Shown: one piece after another, positions 23,874-36,836 of the stretch
How positions within the stretch are numbered: position 1 is the first letter of the stretch
Layout: every line of letters begins with the position of its first letter
Source of the DNA: Heliocybe sulcata
Lineage: Eukaryota; Basidiomycota; Agaricomycetes; Gloeophyllales; Gloeophyllaceae
Reading direction: 5' to 3'
Assembly (NCBI GenBank): GCA_004369045.1
Contig: ML213516.1
Coordinates: 472,703 to 536,702, forward strand
DNA: 64,000 nucleotides
The notes under the pieces: generated by a model
What the model was told of the DNA's origin: nothing
Database searches by the model: none
What the model saw: only the letters and a program-made list of their open reading frames with translations
Translations under genes and position numbers: made by a program

Positions 23874-24888
23874 ATGAGGAATTGGAAAGGCTCGTCGGAT
23901 GCGGTCGCCGCCATACCCGGAGCTGTTGACTTGTACTTCCTGGACGGAAAATCGGCCATGAATGACGCAAAACAGTACCTGTATTGCCTCAACGTATGTC
24001 CCGCAATCTTGTTGCAATAGTCATCCCGCCTCAATCACATTCAGGTGTGGATTCAGGACCTCCTTCTGGTTCGTTCTTGTTTCGCTTTCGTTTCAGCCAG
24101 GATGACCTTTATAGGTCAGATTTGGAGGTTCTGGGTTGTCTGGAACCGCCCATCTGGAAACTATGCGTTGTGCTTGTATGTCGACCTTGTTCTCGCGGCT
24201 GCGCCTGTGCACTGACGCGAAACAGCTTGCAGTTGAATCTCTGCACATCGGTACGGGATATCATATATCTTTGTCACCCTCGCAATTGCTGAGGGCGTAC
24301 GCGCTACCCTCGGCCATGTACGCGGTTGCTGTTTTCGGACGCACGGATCAAGTTCCAAAGCTGTGGGCTCTTCTGGGATGGTCGTTGGATCTTGCCCTCA
24401 ACGTGAGCCTCACGCTGGCCATCGCATACCGTCTATGGAGTGCACATCAGGAAATAGCCGCGACGTTGGCCCACAAATCGGGATCCAAGGCTGCCATGTA
24501 CACCGTCGTTGAATCGGGCGCGATCTTTGCAATAGCGACTCTGGTCCTGGAGGTACGCGGGAACCTTGGTGCCCTGATAGGCATTAATACTGTCATCCAG
24601 CTAGCCGTGAGTCACACAACCTTCAAAGAATGCAGATTTTCCTTTGAGTGCTGCACATAGACAATTACGCCTCTGTTGATTATTGTCCGAGTCGGATTGG
24701 GGCTATCGGATGCTACAACGTACGGCAGCACCGAGATATCGAAACTGCGGGCGGCAGTCAGACCCATTCAAGTCGATGTCTCTCGTTCTACAGAAGGTGA
24801 CCATGGATATCCCTCCACGGCTTTGTCTACATACGAGAGCAACAGGAAACCGTACTCCTCCCTTGAGGACGGTCATGAAGACCTTTGA
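23874..24888 (+). CDS. agaricomycete multi-TM membrane protein (possibly N-terminally short)
   Basis: Belongs to a large basidiomycete family of polytopic membrane proteins of unknown function. Proposed exons are 23874-23993, 24045-24068, 24120-about 24179, 24226-24606 and 24661-24888, giving about 270 residues. Recognised family pieces are the VWIQDLLL/IWRFWVVWNRP junction, the SLTLAIAYRLWSAHQEI helix, the ESGAIFAIATLVLEV helix and the ITPLLIIVRVGLGLSD end, followed by a soluble Ser/Tyr-rich tail. Family members normally have one or two more helices at the N-terminus. None is visible upstream in frame, so the gene may be truncated or have an unrecognised first exon. The third exon's 3' end is uncertain (TAT or CTT before the donor). 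Confidence 0.62.
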
Positions 24889-25159
24889 TATGGGTAAAGT
24901 GGTCCCTGCGATCATGTTTACTGCTTTTCCTTAGCATCGCCATAGTCACGGGTTTATTTGTTATACTGCCCGGAGCGATAAGACGCCTGCCATACATTGA
25001 CTGAAAAGTATTGTCTGTACAGACAGTTGCCGTAAAGTTATCCTAACAGAATTGCTGAAACCTAGCTGGTGACGACGATCACGATTGACATACATACAAT
25101 TGGAACAGCATCACTCCTACTTTAAACTACTGTATCGGTAAACGAAACAATATTCCTCA

Positions 25160-28100
25160 CTAGTGGCTGGGTAGGAAGCCTACATGCTTCCAATAGTCGA
25201 CCCATTGGGCAAAGTCGACCTGATGGAGCGGAGAAAGACCAGGAGCGCGCAGAGTCGCAGAAGTACCGAGAGCCCTGTCGATAGAAAGTACAGGCATCAT
25301 ACCGTTGCTCTCTACGATACCGCGGGCAGCATGGTCGGGAGGGCACGCGGAACGGTACATATTGATGATGCGAATCGCGGGCTCCAGACCCGGCGCGATT
25401 TTACGGATCCCCTGCGCCTTCCACTCGTGCTCCAGGCGAGCCAGCCAGTCCGAAAACGGAGCAGTGCCGACACCGAGCAGCTCAGCCATAGGCAGTGCCA
25501 TGCCATCCCATGCGATGGGCTTGGGATGGCGGAGATGGAGAACCTTGTCCTCGCAGTCCAACATGTCCAGCATGGCAGCGGCAGCCAAGTCCACCGGGAG
25601 CCAAGAAATGGACTACGACCGCCAATCTCAGCACATTTCACAGTCAAAGTGCAGAGTAATCACTCACATCGGTACCGGTGGGGAAACACTTTAGCGCAAG
25701 ACTGGCCGATACCATAGCAGGGAACCATTCCGATGGCTTCCACGCACCGTTCAGTCCACCGGTCAGCTGGTGGACACGCACAGTCGTGGCAGTGAATCCG
25801 GGGACCTTCTCCATCGCGATGTCGAGTAGCCTTTCCGAAACCCACTTCGACTCGGAATACCCCGACCCGAGCGATACCTTCGGATCTGGCACAGCTGACT
25901 CGGAGATAGGGGAGTACAGGTCGGGTATATATTCCAGTTCTATGCCGGAACATGTCAGTGCACTTGTGATCATAACCCTTCATGAACACCCACGCCTGAA
26001 CATGCCGCCAGAGCTGGTATAGAGTAGGCGTGCAGGCTTGCCGCTACGCACGGTGGCTGCCAGATCAATCAAAGCACGCAAACCGCCAACGTCGGGTTCG
26101 AATCTCTTCAGAGGGATGGCGAGGTTGATATTCCAGCCTGATCACGATGAGCACAATGATTAAGGACAGCCAGGTAAAGGTGCTCACCCATATGAACGAC
26201 GTGCGTGACACTGCCTCGAATCTGCCGGTTGCCCCGGTCAATGAGTGCACACGACGTGCTGAACGATTACTCACCCTCTCGTACACTTCTTCTGAAAGAC
26301 CCAGATGCGGCTCGGTGAGCACAGCCTCTAGCAACTCCAGCTTATCCGAGTTCAGTATGGCAGCGTTAATACCTCGTGCCTGTAGTGCCTCCTGTTGTCG
26401 AACAAAAGGTGACTGCGCAGAGTCCGATTTCCGCAGGAGCGCGTAGATCTTGTCGATATTGAGCGCGCAGAGCGACCGGGCAAGCATGTGGGCGCCGAGA
26501 CTGCCCAGAGTACCCGTGAGCACAATGACCCGGCTTGTAGAAGCGGACACAGTATTATCCAATGGAGGCTCGACGGCAGGGAATTCCGCGCTGAACTTTT
26601 CCACCATCGCTCGCAGCTCCCGAGCTTCGTCTTCAGGATGGCCGATTGTCGGTTCACCCGGGCTGGATTTAACTGAGCCAGTTTCTTCCACGCGAGCCTC
26701 CAATTGCTGGAGAGTGACATCGGCTAGAAGCTGGATCTGTGAGATGGCGACAATGGGGGCTAGCGCTGAAGACAAGGATGTTGCAGACAGAGAGTCGAGC
26801 CCGTACGCCGTAAGGGGGACGTCTGGAGCAAGATCATCGGGTGCCACCTCAAGGATCTTACAGACGATATCCTTCACGCTGGACGACCCCGGCGTATCCT
26901 CAGAGACAGTCACACTTGTCTCTGGAAGTAGATGCTCGAAGGTTCGGGACAAACCCATGTTAACGGCGACCTTTTGCCAATCGAAACTAGGAACGTATTG
27001 CCATATGGTCCCGCCACGAAGTTTCTGTATGCCATCTCCTAGGCATGCGCACAGTTCTACAAGAGGGGATTACTCAAAAGAATTTCAGCTAAGCCTAATA
27101 AAACCGCACCTGACGCAGTCATACCCCAATCGATGATATGCCGCAAACGACGTCTGTGCGCGTCGTCGATATGTCCTTTCAATAAGATTGCGCTATCAAT
27201 GATAGCCGGGCAGACCATGCAGAACGCGTTGCTGTACTTCTTTGTGAGTCCAGCCAGAGCAGAATTCGCACTACCATTATGTCAGCGTCGGTGCGGTATC
27301 ATATCGAGCATTGCCTTACCTTGCATAGTTGGTCTGGCCTGCGTTGCCGAACATAGCAGACACCGAGGAGACCGTGATCAGAAAATCGAGCGATTGAATG
27401 CTGACAGCCTGTTCAAGGTTCTGGAAGGCTCGGACCTTTGGCGGGAATGGCGCTTCAAATGTCTCCAGAGTTTGCGCCGTGAATGTACGATCAACTATGG
27501 CAGCGGAGAGGACCACGCATCCACCCAGTGGCTGCGTCAGACCTTGTACGACACGCTTAACATCCTCCAGCGAGATGGCGTCCGCTGCCACAGTCTCCAG
27601 GCGCAGGTCTGGAAGACTCTCCAGATGTCTGAGGATACGCTTCGACAAGACCGTACCCCTTTCAGTGATACTCCTACTGCCGGCACGGGAAGTCAAGACA
27701 ATGTTCCTAGCGCCTTGCTGCGCTGCGTTGTCAGTGAAAATCGCGCCGACATGATCCATGACTTCTCACCGAATACATCCAAAGCGCGATCTCCAAGCCG
27801 AGACTACCCATACCACCGATGAGCAGATACGATTTGAGTGGGCTCATAATGTCGAGCTGCAAGCGTACTTCCTCCGTAATAGCGGGTTGTACTAAGTGCA
27901 GTGGTTCCAAGAAGGCTGCCCTCGAGTCTATGTGGAACGCGGATGCGATACGTAGCGCATCGCCGATAGCCCAGGGGTCTCTCAGTAGTACGGCAGGAAT
28001 TCCCCGCTTGGCATCCGACCATTGGAACACTTTTCCTCTAGGAGCAACGTGGTCATCGAATATTTGAACATCTGCAGAGTCCTCGCAACCAGTCACAATG

Positions 28101-31100
28101 AAAGTAGGTCGGAGAACAGCGACAGCCTCGAGATCGGCAAGGGTGGGTTCAGCCGGACAAGAAGTGACATGCAATCCAAGAGCATTGTACATTGCGACTA
28201 CGTCGCGGCCAATGTCAGTACTTGCATGTGTCACAAATACAGAAGCTCCCTCGAGTCGTTCCGGGTGGGCGAACCGAGCAGCTCCGACTGATAGTACTGC
28301 GACAGCCTGGGCGAACACGGAGGGAAATGAAGAAGCAGCAACATCGACGATACTTCCGGAGTGGACGACAGCAACATTTGATATTTGACTGCTGACAATT
28401 CCCGCGACACATCGTGATTCCCCCGCAGGCTGTCCGACGAACGCCCACAGCTGCGAAGTTACTGGCGAGATACCAATGACATTGACGAAGACGTGGTTCT
28501 GCGGAACTGAAGGAGTGGAGATCTGCTTGATGTCCGCACCGTCATACACCCAAGGCAACTCCGGTCGGAACGCTGCACTTGATGCCGGAGGTTCGGCAAG
28601 TACAATCCTGGGCACGTGGACCGCACCGTCCTCTTGAACGTAGACTTCGTTCTCGCAGTCACTTTCCAGCAGGCGGTCCATAGCTATAGCTCTGTCTTTG
28701 CATCCCCAGGAAGCGGGGAAGACGACCAAGCGCACCGTCCAGAAGGTATACTCCTTCCCAAGAGACCTGGAGAAACCAAGAGCGGCATGCCCATCCATGC
28801 CAGCCGATGCAATGAACAAGAGCGTTAGAGGAGCACTGGAGTCCAGCTTCATGAGCCGCTGCTGGATGTTTATCTCCACACCTCGCGTATACTCAATTAT
28901 GATGATGTCTTTCTTGCCATGATCTGTGTAGCCATTGATCTCACCATTCTGGGTTGGAAGGTGCCCGTTCCCCACGACGTATCCGTTGCCCTCTTGAGCA
29001 TGTCCGTTCATCTCGATATTCCCGTTGCCCACTGCCCGTGGTAGGACAATGTCAGTTGCAATGTCGGCCACCTCGAAGCGCTTGTCCACCTTCTCCGGAA
29101 CATGACCATGACGAGCGACTTCCATGGCCTCGATGGTACACAGCCGAATGCCATCGGGACGTACGAGAGTGAAATCATAAGTAATGGCCTCTGCAGCTTG
29201 GTAAGATGCATGTTCAACACCCTTCTTTAGGCTTACCAGGGGTCCAAGCGGACATAATGCCATGCCCGAAGATGGTTTCTGGCAGTGGCTTCTCGAATAA
29301 CGCGTCGTGTACGGTGAGTGTCCTGATCTTAGCTGGCAAGTAGTATCGGGTACCATCCCAGCAATATGTCAGGATGGGGTGGACCATTGCATGCAAGGCG
29401 CCATCGAGAATTGCCGGATGCAGATTATACTCATTCAGGCTTGCAGTCCGTCAGTGTATAATAGCTACTTCAAGGCGGTCTCACTCACTCGGGTATATCT
29501 CCAAGATCACCACGGACCTCGACGAGTATCTCTTCTCTTCCCTGAGTATCCAAGCCACGATAGCAAGCCTTTACCCTTTGGTACATGGGTCCGTACTGAG
29601 CAAAACTGGCAAAGTCTTCGTAGAAATCTACCAAAGCAGGTCATTAGCATGATCCAGGATCGGTGAGGAGAAGAGCCACACTTTTCATCTCTATAGGAGC
29701 TAGGCGGTCCAAGATAGGTTCAAGCTGGACCGGACTCGGGCTTTCCGTAGCTCTATCCATTGAAAGGTAACCTCTGGCGTGAAGACGGTCGTACTAAACA
29801 AGAGCTTAGTGAATGTTATGGTCCGAGCGGGAGATAGATGTCACCTGCAAGGGCCATTTCCTTGCAATATCTATGGGAGCTGCACTGCGGACTGTCCACT
29901 TGCGACCCTCTAGCGAGATCTCCAGAGGCGTCGGCCGCTCGGATGACAAGGCGATGATGGAAATGAATTCGACATCGAATAGTGTTCGGGCACCAAATTC
30001 AAGAGCCTACATCAAGCTTTAGTCGATGAGATTACGAACACGAAGAGGACGACCGACCATCTCGAGGTAGCCGGCGGCAGGCATAATCGGTTCGCCCTTG
30101 ATAACGTGTTGTGCTAGAGCCGGGTGCGTCTTGACGTTCACCTGTATCTGAGGGTAGTTCAGTGGACCGTTACGACGTTGCCTGATCCTCGTAATCTCCC
30201 GGGACGCCCCAACGTATGGGACATCCCTCCGGGCGAAGGGATAGGGCACCTGAGGCAAATCCGTGTCGGTGTTACAGCCGGACAGACGATTGAAGTCAAC
30301 AGTGTGGTAGCCAGCAACAACAATTTTCCCAATAAATTCGACAAGCCCGTACAAGTCAGCAGCAGCCTGCCCCTTCTTGGGTCGTCGAAGCGGGCAGAGA
30401 ACGGGGATATCCTTCCCAACCATGGATGACAAATATCCACTCAGGACAGGATGAGGACCTAACTCGATGTAGACCGCGTTCGGGTACTTGCCGTGCAGTA
30501 CTTGCACCGCTTCCGCGAACCGCACGGGCCCCCGGGTGTTGTCCCAAAAGTACTGCGCGTCAAGGGCTTTAGTGAAGAAATCGCCGCTCTCCGTAGAGTA
30601 AATCTCGGCTGTTGGGTCTTCAATACGATGTCTAGCAAAGACCTCCCCTACAAGCTTCTGGTATTCGTCTTTACAGATATCCATCATAGCGGAGTGAACT
30701 GGGATCCGGGTGCGCAGACGCCTAGCAAAGATTCCCTTGGCACCCGCTGCCTGCACAGCGAGATCGATATGGGATGCTTTGCCAGATAGAGTGATAGCGT
30801 TCGGAGTGTTATAGCAGCCAATCTCGAGAGATCCAAACCCTGCATCTGAGATAACGGAAGCGATGATTTCTCTGGCTTGGTCTTCAGAGCAGTTGATTGC
30901 CGCCATGGTGCCATCAGCAGCCTCAAGTAAGGACATCGCCTTGCCTCTGGCAATGGCCAGCTCAAGAGCGAGCGCCTTGCTGCCGGAACCGGAGGCATAC
31001 AGAACTGCAGTCTCCCCAGCGGAATGTCCAATAACTGCATCTGGCTTGATGTTTAGGCTGGCGAGAGTATCGACGAGGGCCAGCTGCACCATTGTCAACG

Positions 31101-33375
31101 CAGGCAGGGTAAGTGCGATTGGCCAGATGTCTCCGAGATTGTCTTCCTGGGGCGTCTCGGAGAAGATGCCGGTGCTTTCAATGAGAGACTTTCCGACGGC
31201 CGTTTCATACACCTGGTCTAACTCAAGGATGCTCGATTGGAACACGGCGTTGGTCTTGAACAGCTCCCGACCCACTTCATATCAAGATTAGCAGAGTGAA
31301 ATTAGTATGGCACGTAAACAACGCACTGTCGAAGTACTGAGGACCTTGTCCGGAGAAGACAAAGACGAGTGGCACAGAAGATCTGTGAGAAAGAACAGGC
31401 TCCGAGAGCTGCGACATCTCATGGCCTTTGGCAGTAGCGAAGGATCGCCAGGGCATGGACCGGACACGGCGACCGTATAGGCGAGTAAGCTGGTGACCGA
31501 CATCGACCGAGTACGTCGCCCTGAGACTCTCGCCGATCTCCTTGGTGGATCGGGGAGAGAGACCGCCAACGATCAAAATCGCAGGAACCTCCTTCATATC
31601 AACACGCCAAAAGGTGCTCTCTTGCTGGGGCGGGGGCGGGGCGCCTTCGACCACGCAGTGGCCATTGGCTCCACCAATACCAGAACTCGTCATCGCGATC
31701 AGAGGCTGTCCACTAGGCGCGCGGCACTTCAATGGCTCCGCTTCAGTAGGTACGTGAATGCGATATTGATCCCACTTGATCTTCGGATTCCGCTCCTTCA
31801 AGTTGACGTTGGGCGGGATCATCCCTGTCTTCAATATCAACGACACTTTGCAGAGAGACGCTAAGAAAGATGTAATCTCGAGATGCCTTGTAGGTATCGT
31901 CAGCCTCGTCACCGTAATTAACGGAGACTTAGCTTACCCCATGTTTCCTTTGAGGCTGCCCATGATCAAGTCATCCTTTCGCGAAAATTCGGCACCTATC
32001 CAGTTAACCTCGGTCGGATCGCCTTGAGCGGTACCTATGATTTTTGCACTATGTCAGACTAGGAAGGAGTATCAAGGCATAATTCATGTGCCTGTAGTGT
32101 GCGACTCGATGAAGTCGACCTCTCGCGGTGATCGCCCCGCTTGCCGGAATGCACGCTGCATAGCTTCCTTTTGAGCCTCAGCGACGGGAGCGTGGATGGG
32201 AGCCAATTGACCCGAGGAGTTGACCCCAGTACCGAGTATCTATTCATAGCGATTAAAACACAGCCGAAATAAACAACACTCGAATATGCTTACGCTTCCA
32301 TAGATTTTGTCGGTGTCGCGCAATGCTGCATCTAGAGGCTTGAGAACTATCGCCACAACACCCTCACTGCGACTGAAGCTACACACATGAATATCTGGGT
32401 CAACAGGATGAACTCAAGAAGTGATACGAAAAAGTCTAACCCATTAGCCGATGCGTCAAAAGGTTTGCACTTCCCATCTGGAGCGAGTACGCCAGTAACT
32501 TGACTGTACGTAAGCCACTCCGTAAACCTGGCCGTGAAGTGGACACGCGGTCAAATACTTCGTCGATAATAACAGCCGCGTGGACATACCTGTGATTAAT
32601 CTGACTTCCTCCAACAACTGCAGCATCGCACTCGCCATTGAGTATCGCTTGCACAGCAAGGTGAGTGGCATAAAGACTGGAGCTGCACGCCGTGTCAAGG
32701 GGGACTGTGGGTCCTCGTAGATCGAGATGATACGAGACTCGATTAGCGATTGTCGACGGTGCATAAGCGAGCGACGCCGTGGCCTCTGCATCATCCTGGA
32801 TAGACAATACGCTCAATGATCTGCTCGATAAAAGCCTGGACATACGTGGCCAGAAATCGCGAATAAGTCATGCGCTACGCCTGACATATAACAGCCGACA
32901 TTCTTCCCTCTGTAATCAATACCGGAGTCGACAAGGCTCAGAAACGTCGTCTCAATGAGCTTGCGAGTGCTGACGGGCATAACGTGCGCATCCTTGCCAG
33001 TGATGCCGAACTCAAAGTAGTCGAAGAGGTTTATATCCTTGAGGAATGATCCCATCTCCGGAACGACACGACCCAACGCATTTCCCCGACGACTATGAGC
33101 AACCATTCAGCAAATGGGGAAAAGCTCTATATAAACACTTACTATTCTATGTTGAACCTCTCTGCAGGGATCTTCTCGTACGATTCACCCTTCTTGTACA
33201 GAAACTCGCAGAAAGATGCCAAGTCAAGGTTCCCTGGACGATTTGCTCCGGCTGGAAGTTCCACCGCTATTCCAACCTATCAAAGACATATTACATCGTA
33301 TTTCCCTTTCGCGTAGGCTTCAGGATGGAGACTCACAATTGCAACGGGAGAACGTTTGGTTTCTTGCATCGACAT
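25160..33375 (-). CDS. reducing type I polyketide synthase with terminal reductase
   Basis: A multidomain enzyme that builds a polyketide from malonyl units and probably releases it reductively. I derive 22 exons, all in phase, for 2375 residues: starts at 33375, 33276, 33092, 32795, 32527, 32378, 32239, 32034, 31886, 31274, 30006, 29793, 29627, 29439, 29196, 27717, 27270, 27056, 26221, 26137, 25962, 25612. KS: Cys177 in DTACSSS, His313 (ESHTTGT, unlike the usual EAHGTGT), His349. AT: Ser619 in GHSAGE. DH: His924 and Asp1090 (LDGALH). A linker with Asn-Gly repeats precedes an ER-like region whose nucleotide motif is not recognisable. KR: GGMGSLG, then SSVSAMFG with catalytic Tyr near 1752. 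ACP: Ser1896 in GLDSLS. A C-terminal SDR reductase has TGTLGSLG and GYSESKW. No methyltransferase is seen. Two introns need GC donors (at 32091 and 25995). The product is unknown, and no tailoring genes are adjacent. Confidence 0.9.
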
Positions 33376-34971
33376 ATTTATCCGGGTCGAAAGGTGAGGT
33401 CTGACTTGGATAGTTGGCTCCTGAAGGTTGAGCTTGATATTTATGCAAGTCCAACAAAAATGATGGTAGTCGCACCTGACATCGCCGAAGGAAGTAAAAT
33501 TGATGATCAGGGCATTTGAGATGGCCGTTCTGTATGCTCAGGCATGTAAATTGGCAATACGAGAAATGGCGGCCTTCCTAGAAACGCGCTAGAGGCAGTA
33601 ACTCAGAGTTAGCATTGCAGATAAGACAACAAGATGACAGTCCGGTCTGCGACTGCCGCCGACCAGGGTCTATGATGTGAGGTGCCTGCAGATCCAGCCA
33701 AAGCATGAGAGACATCCAGAAGTTCCGCGACATTCTCGTAAGCAAAGCCCCGAACGCGCGACTTGACATCCATCAAGCAGCAGTTTCATGTACCTCGAGC
33801 TAAGTATGCCGAGGACTTAACCTGCTAGTTTAGACTCTCTCGAGCAAGCATGAACTGCATGAAGAAGACGTGTGACCGTGACAACATCTCGTGGTGTTGC
33901 GTGGTGTGATTGGTCACGGCGAGCTAAGGACAGCATTGACGAGTAATCAAACAGCATTCTCCACGAGGATACTATCATCGACACGGTTCAGTTTGTCGCC
34001 CCTACTGCCGGATTCACCAAACCCTCACAGGCTGAATATTCCCTGGATTAGCTCGCTAAACCTGTCACAGGTCCATGCTGGTAAGTGCAGTTGTTTTGCA
34101 GGAGACTCTGTCGCGGCAAACAAGAGGGAAGCCCAGGTAGACCGCCCTTCCATGGCTATCATTCGCATTGATCTCTAATTGATCTCTAATTGTCTAAGGA
34201 ATATCCTCTGCTTTGCATAACCGAACCCAGCAGGTGCGATATCTCTCTTGCTGACCTCCGACGGGTCCGGGCACGTCACGCTTATAACCTCGTGTCACAG
34301 GCCGCTCTTCTACAGCGAGGTCTATCCTAAACTTCCCTCGCTCCCCGAATTCCCAGCCCTTGTAGGTTGATCAAATACAATGCACATATTCTACTCGAAT
34401 TGTCACGATAGCAGCACAAAATGTAGGGAAGTAAAACGTTATCAACTGGCGGCCACGGTCCGGTAGTAACAAGCACCGTGCCACAAAGCAAATCGAACCG
34501 CGCGTTCAATCATCCGCCGACGGTACCTATAGCATCAATGCATGATTGTGCATCGAAAGAAGTCGTGTAACATACTCACAGCCGGCTGCCAGTGCCGGGC
34601 ACCGACAAGACCTGCGAAAGTCGCTAATCAAAACGATTTTGATTCACAGGTCATCATCTCTCACCCAGTATCTATCATATCGTCCAGCAGCTGCGGTCGT
34701 GCAGACGCTCAAGTCTCTTCGCTAGCAGTCTAGTGCCGATTCTGCTTGCTCGGTTCAGTCATATGGCTACTTGCTATGCCGCTATATGCAAGTCATGAGG
34801 CAATCGCCCTCAACGGTCCGGACTACTATGAGATGAGCCATCTATCATAATAGATCGCAGTACTGCGCTGTTCTTGTATGCTAATCTCTCCATATGTATG
34901 GTCTCGACTCTAACTAATAATAACCCAGTCTCTCAGTGCAGACCACACTGCTTCGCCTTTCGAAAGGCTAA
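33376..34971. other. no gene recognised upstream of the PKS
   Basis: Contains the PKS promoter at its left end. Only short ORFs occur. There is a small tandem duplication of ATTGATCTCTA near 34168-34190. No transcription-factor, transporter or P450 gene that would extend a PKS cluster was found. Confidence 0.45.
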
Positions 34972-35098
34972 GGGCCTGTTCGGATTCCCAGAGAACCGGT
35001 AACTGCTGGCTTCGGTAACGCAGTTGTCGGAACCAGGCTCAGTAGCGATGCCAGCAATTAGCCAGCGCCCAGCAGTTACCGGGGGTCCGAATGGGCCC
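34972..35098. mobile_element. Tourist/PIF-Harbinger-like MITE
   Basis: A 127-bp element with terminal inverted repeats beginning GGGCCTGTTCGG on the left and GGGCCCATTCGG (reverse strand) on the right. Both are followed inward by a CCGGTAACTGCTGG block, so most of the element can fold on itself. TAA is present directly outside each end, fitting the 3-bp TWA target duplication of PIF/Harbinger elements. There is no coding capacity. Confidence 0.7.
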
Positions 35099-35879
35099 TA
35101 AGCATTGATGCATCTCTAGCTTGGGCCGACTCGGCTTAATTGCGGCACCACACTGGTTAGGTACGACTCTGGTACGTTGACCCAATTTTGTATACAGCGT
35201 TTTGCGTCTGAGTGCGGAGGATGTTTACTTCCGATCTTCCCGTCCAAGTCACGGCCTTCGTAACCTCCGGAATCAAGGTTCCATGCAGTGCGTTCATGTT
35301 TCTGGTCCCGTACTCTGAGACCAACCTTGATGGCAGGGCAAAGAGTTGCATCTCTGTTATCTATGATTTGTCGAGATTGAAGGCGCTACGGTAAGCCCAG
35401 GACAACGGTATCCAGTTGATATCCATGATCATGTCGGCATGCTTGAAGTCTCGAGCAGACGATTCCTATCCTCCTTGACAAGAGCTCTCATGTCAACGAG
35501 ACACCGTGGATGCGCCGCGGGTTCTGATAGACCATTGCAGCCTCTACTCACCTAGAATACCCGAGGTCCATCAGATTAATGTTGTTGGCGGGCGGACCTT
35601 GCGAATAATAGCCTCCCCATGGACTGTCGTATCGGCATTGCACCGATGATATTCTTGCAGTCATATGTAATGCCGGCCGGACATCGTGAGTGCAGTTGCA
35701 TGTTATCTTGCCGCCAGAGGTCTATTGCTCTCCACCGAAGCAACATTGACCTTTCCCCACAGCTTGACAGTGATTGCGACAAGGACGTATCTCGAGTAGC
35801 AAAGGGTCCCTTCCGAAGGAGAATCGCACCTCCCGCTAAGGTCCACGGTCTCCCGGCAGTCGCTCAAGCGCTCACCCAG
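35099..35879. other. no gene recognised
   Basis: Short ORFs without recognisable domains (for example 35157-35351 on the minus strand). No clear similarity to the left arm is seen until about 35880. Confidence 0.4.
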
Positions 35880-36350
35880 CGCCTGAATACGCCTTCGCTC
35901 GTCAAAACATTGCACATCCTGGTCTACCACACGGCAACAGCTCCGCACTATGTCCTCAAGTGGCTCGTCTGACAGGCCCAGATCCTAAGCTTTCCGTAGC
36001 CGAGGTCTCTATCAGAAGGAAAGGTCATTATACGATATATCACCTTGATCTGATTTACGCTATAGTTGTGGCCAAATATGCGTTAGGCGCCGCTGATTCT
36101 CAGAGCCGCAAGAATACACGGTTTGAGTACTCAGCGAAAGTCTACGTGAACGTGCATCCTAGTACGTATTCTCGTCAGGTTGTCCAGGTTGCACCTCATC
36201 GGAAGACTGAGAGCTGGCCACGCTCTCGAGCATGGCGACCTGCAAATTCACATACCCAGATGATACACCGCCTACTAGGCTATATTGTATACGTACCAAG
36301 TGACAAGTACTGATTCTAACGACCACCCAATCGCGTGTGTTTATAATTAG
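35880..36350. repeat. flank of right inverted arm
   Basis: Reverse-orientation counterpart of 14160-14720, including the relic reading LVKTLHILVYHTATAPHY (around 35900-35955) and the block near 36260-36330 matching 14130-14220. It marks the inner end of the right arm of the inverted duplication. Confidence 0.6.
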
Positions 36351-36355
36351 GAGCG

Positions 36356-36393
36356 TGACGCTAATGAACGCGTACCGTCACACCGCGTCTGCC
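36356..36393. promoter_or_regulatory. palindromic ACGCGT element upstream of ctf8 (right arm)
   Basis: Right-arm counterpart of the element at 14095-14150. ACGCGT lies at 36368-36373 within GTGACG...CGTCAC arms. A 443-bp mobile element is inserted immediately downstream, separating this site from ctf8 by about 600 bases instead of about 175 in the left arm. Confidence 0.5.
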
Positions 36394-36836
36394 CAGGACC
36401 CGGGTGACTGCTATATATGTCTGTCGGGTTTTTTGCATTTTTGAGGGCGAAAAATTGGCCGTATGTCTGTCGGAAATAGCATTTTTTAAGCTCCTGAGAG
36501 CTCTCATGAGGGAAATGTCTGTCGGATATAGCATTTTTGAGGGCCGCTAGACGCTAGACCAGGCCTGGCGGGCAGAATATTACCGGTTGGGCAGTCGTCT
36601 AGGTCCGCCTTCGTACCGGACGGCGGTAAGCGCTCTGATTTAGGTTGAAATCTGACCGAAGACACTGAAAAATCGCTTGAAAATGTCTTTCTACGGCCCG
36701 CCGCGGCGCCGAATAAGGCGTGGGAACGTGAAATGTCTGTCGGAAATAGCATGTTTGAGGCCAGTTTGGCCGCATTTTTGAGGCTGATTTGGGGCGATTT
36801 TCCCGACAGACATACATAGTAGTGACCCGGGTCCTG
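36394..36836. mobile_element. 443-bp TIR element with iterated subrepeats
   Basis: A non-coding DNA-transposon-like element with about 35-bp terminal inverted repeats. They start CAGGACCCGGGT and differ at only about three positions. It is flanked by TCTGCC on both sides, a likely 6-bp target duplication. Internally the motif ATGTCTGTCGG followed by a T-rich or ATAGCAT stretch is repeated about four times (near 36416, 36459, 36513 and 36732). The left arm lacks it, so it arrived after the duplication. The superfamily is uncertain. Confidence 0.75.
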
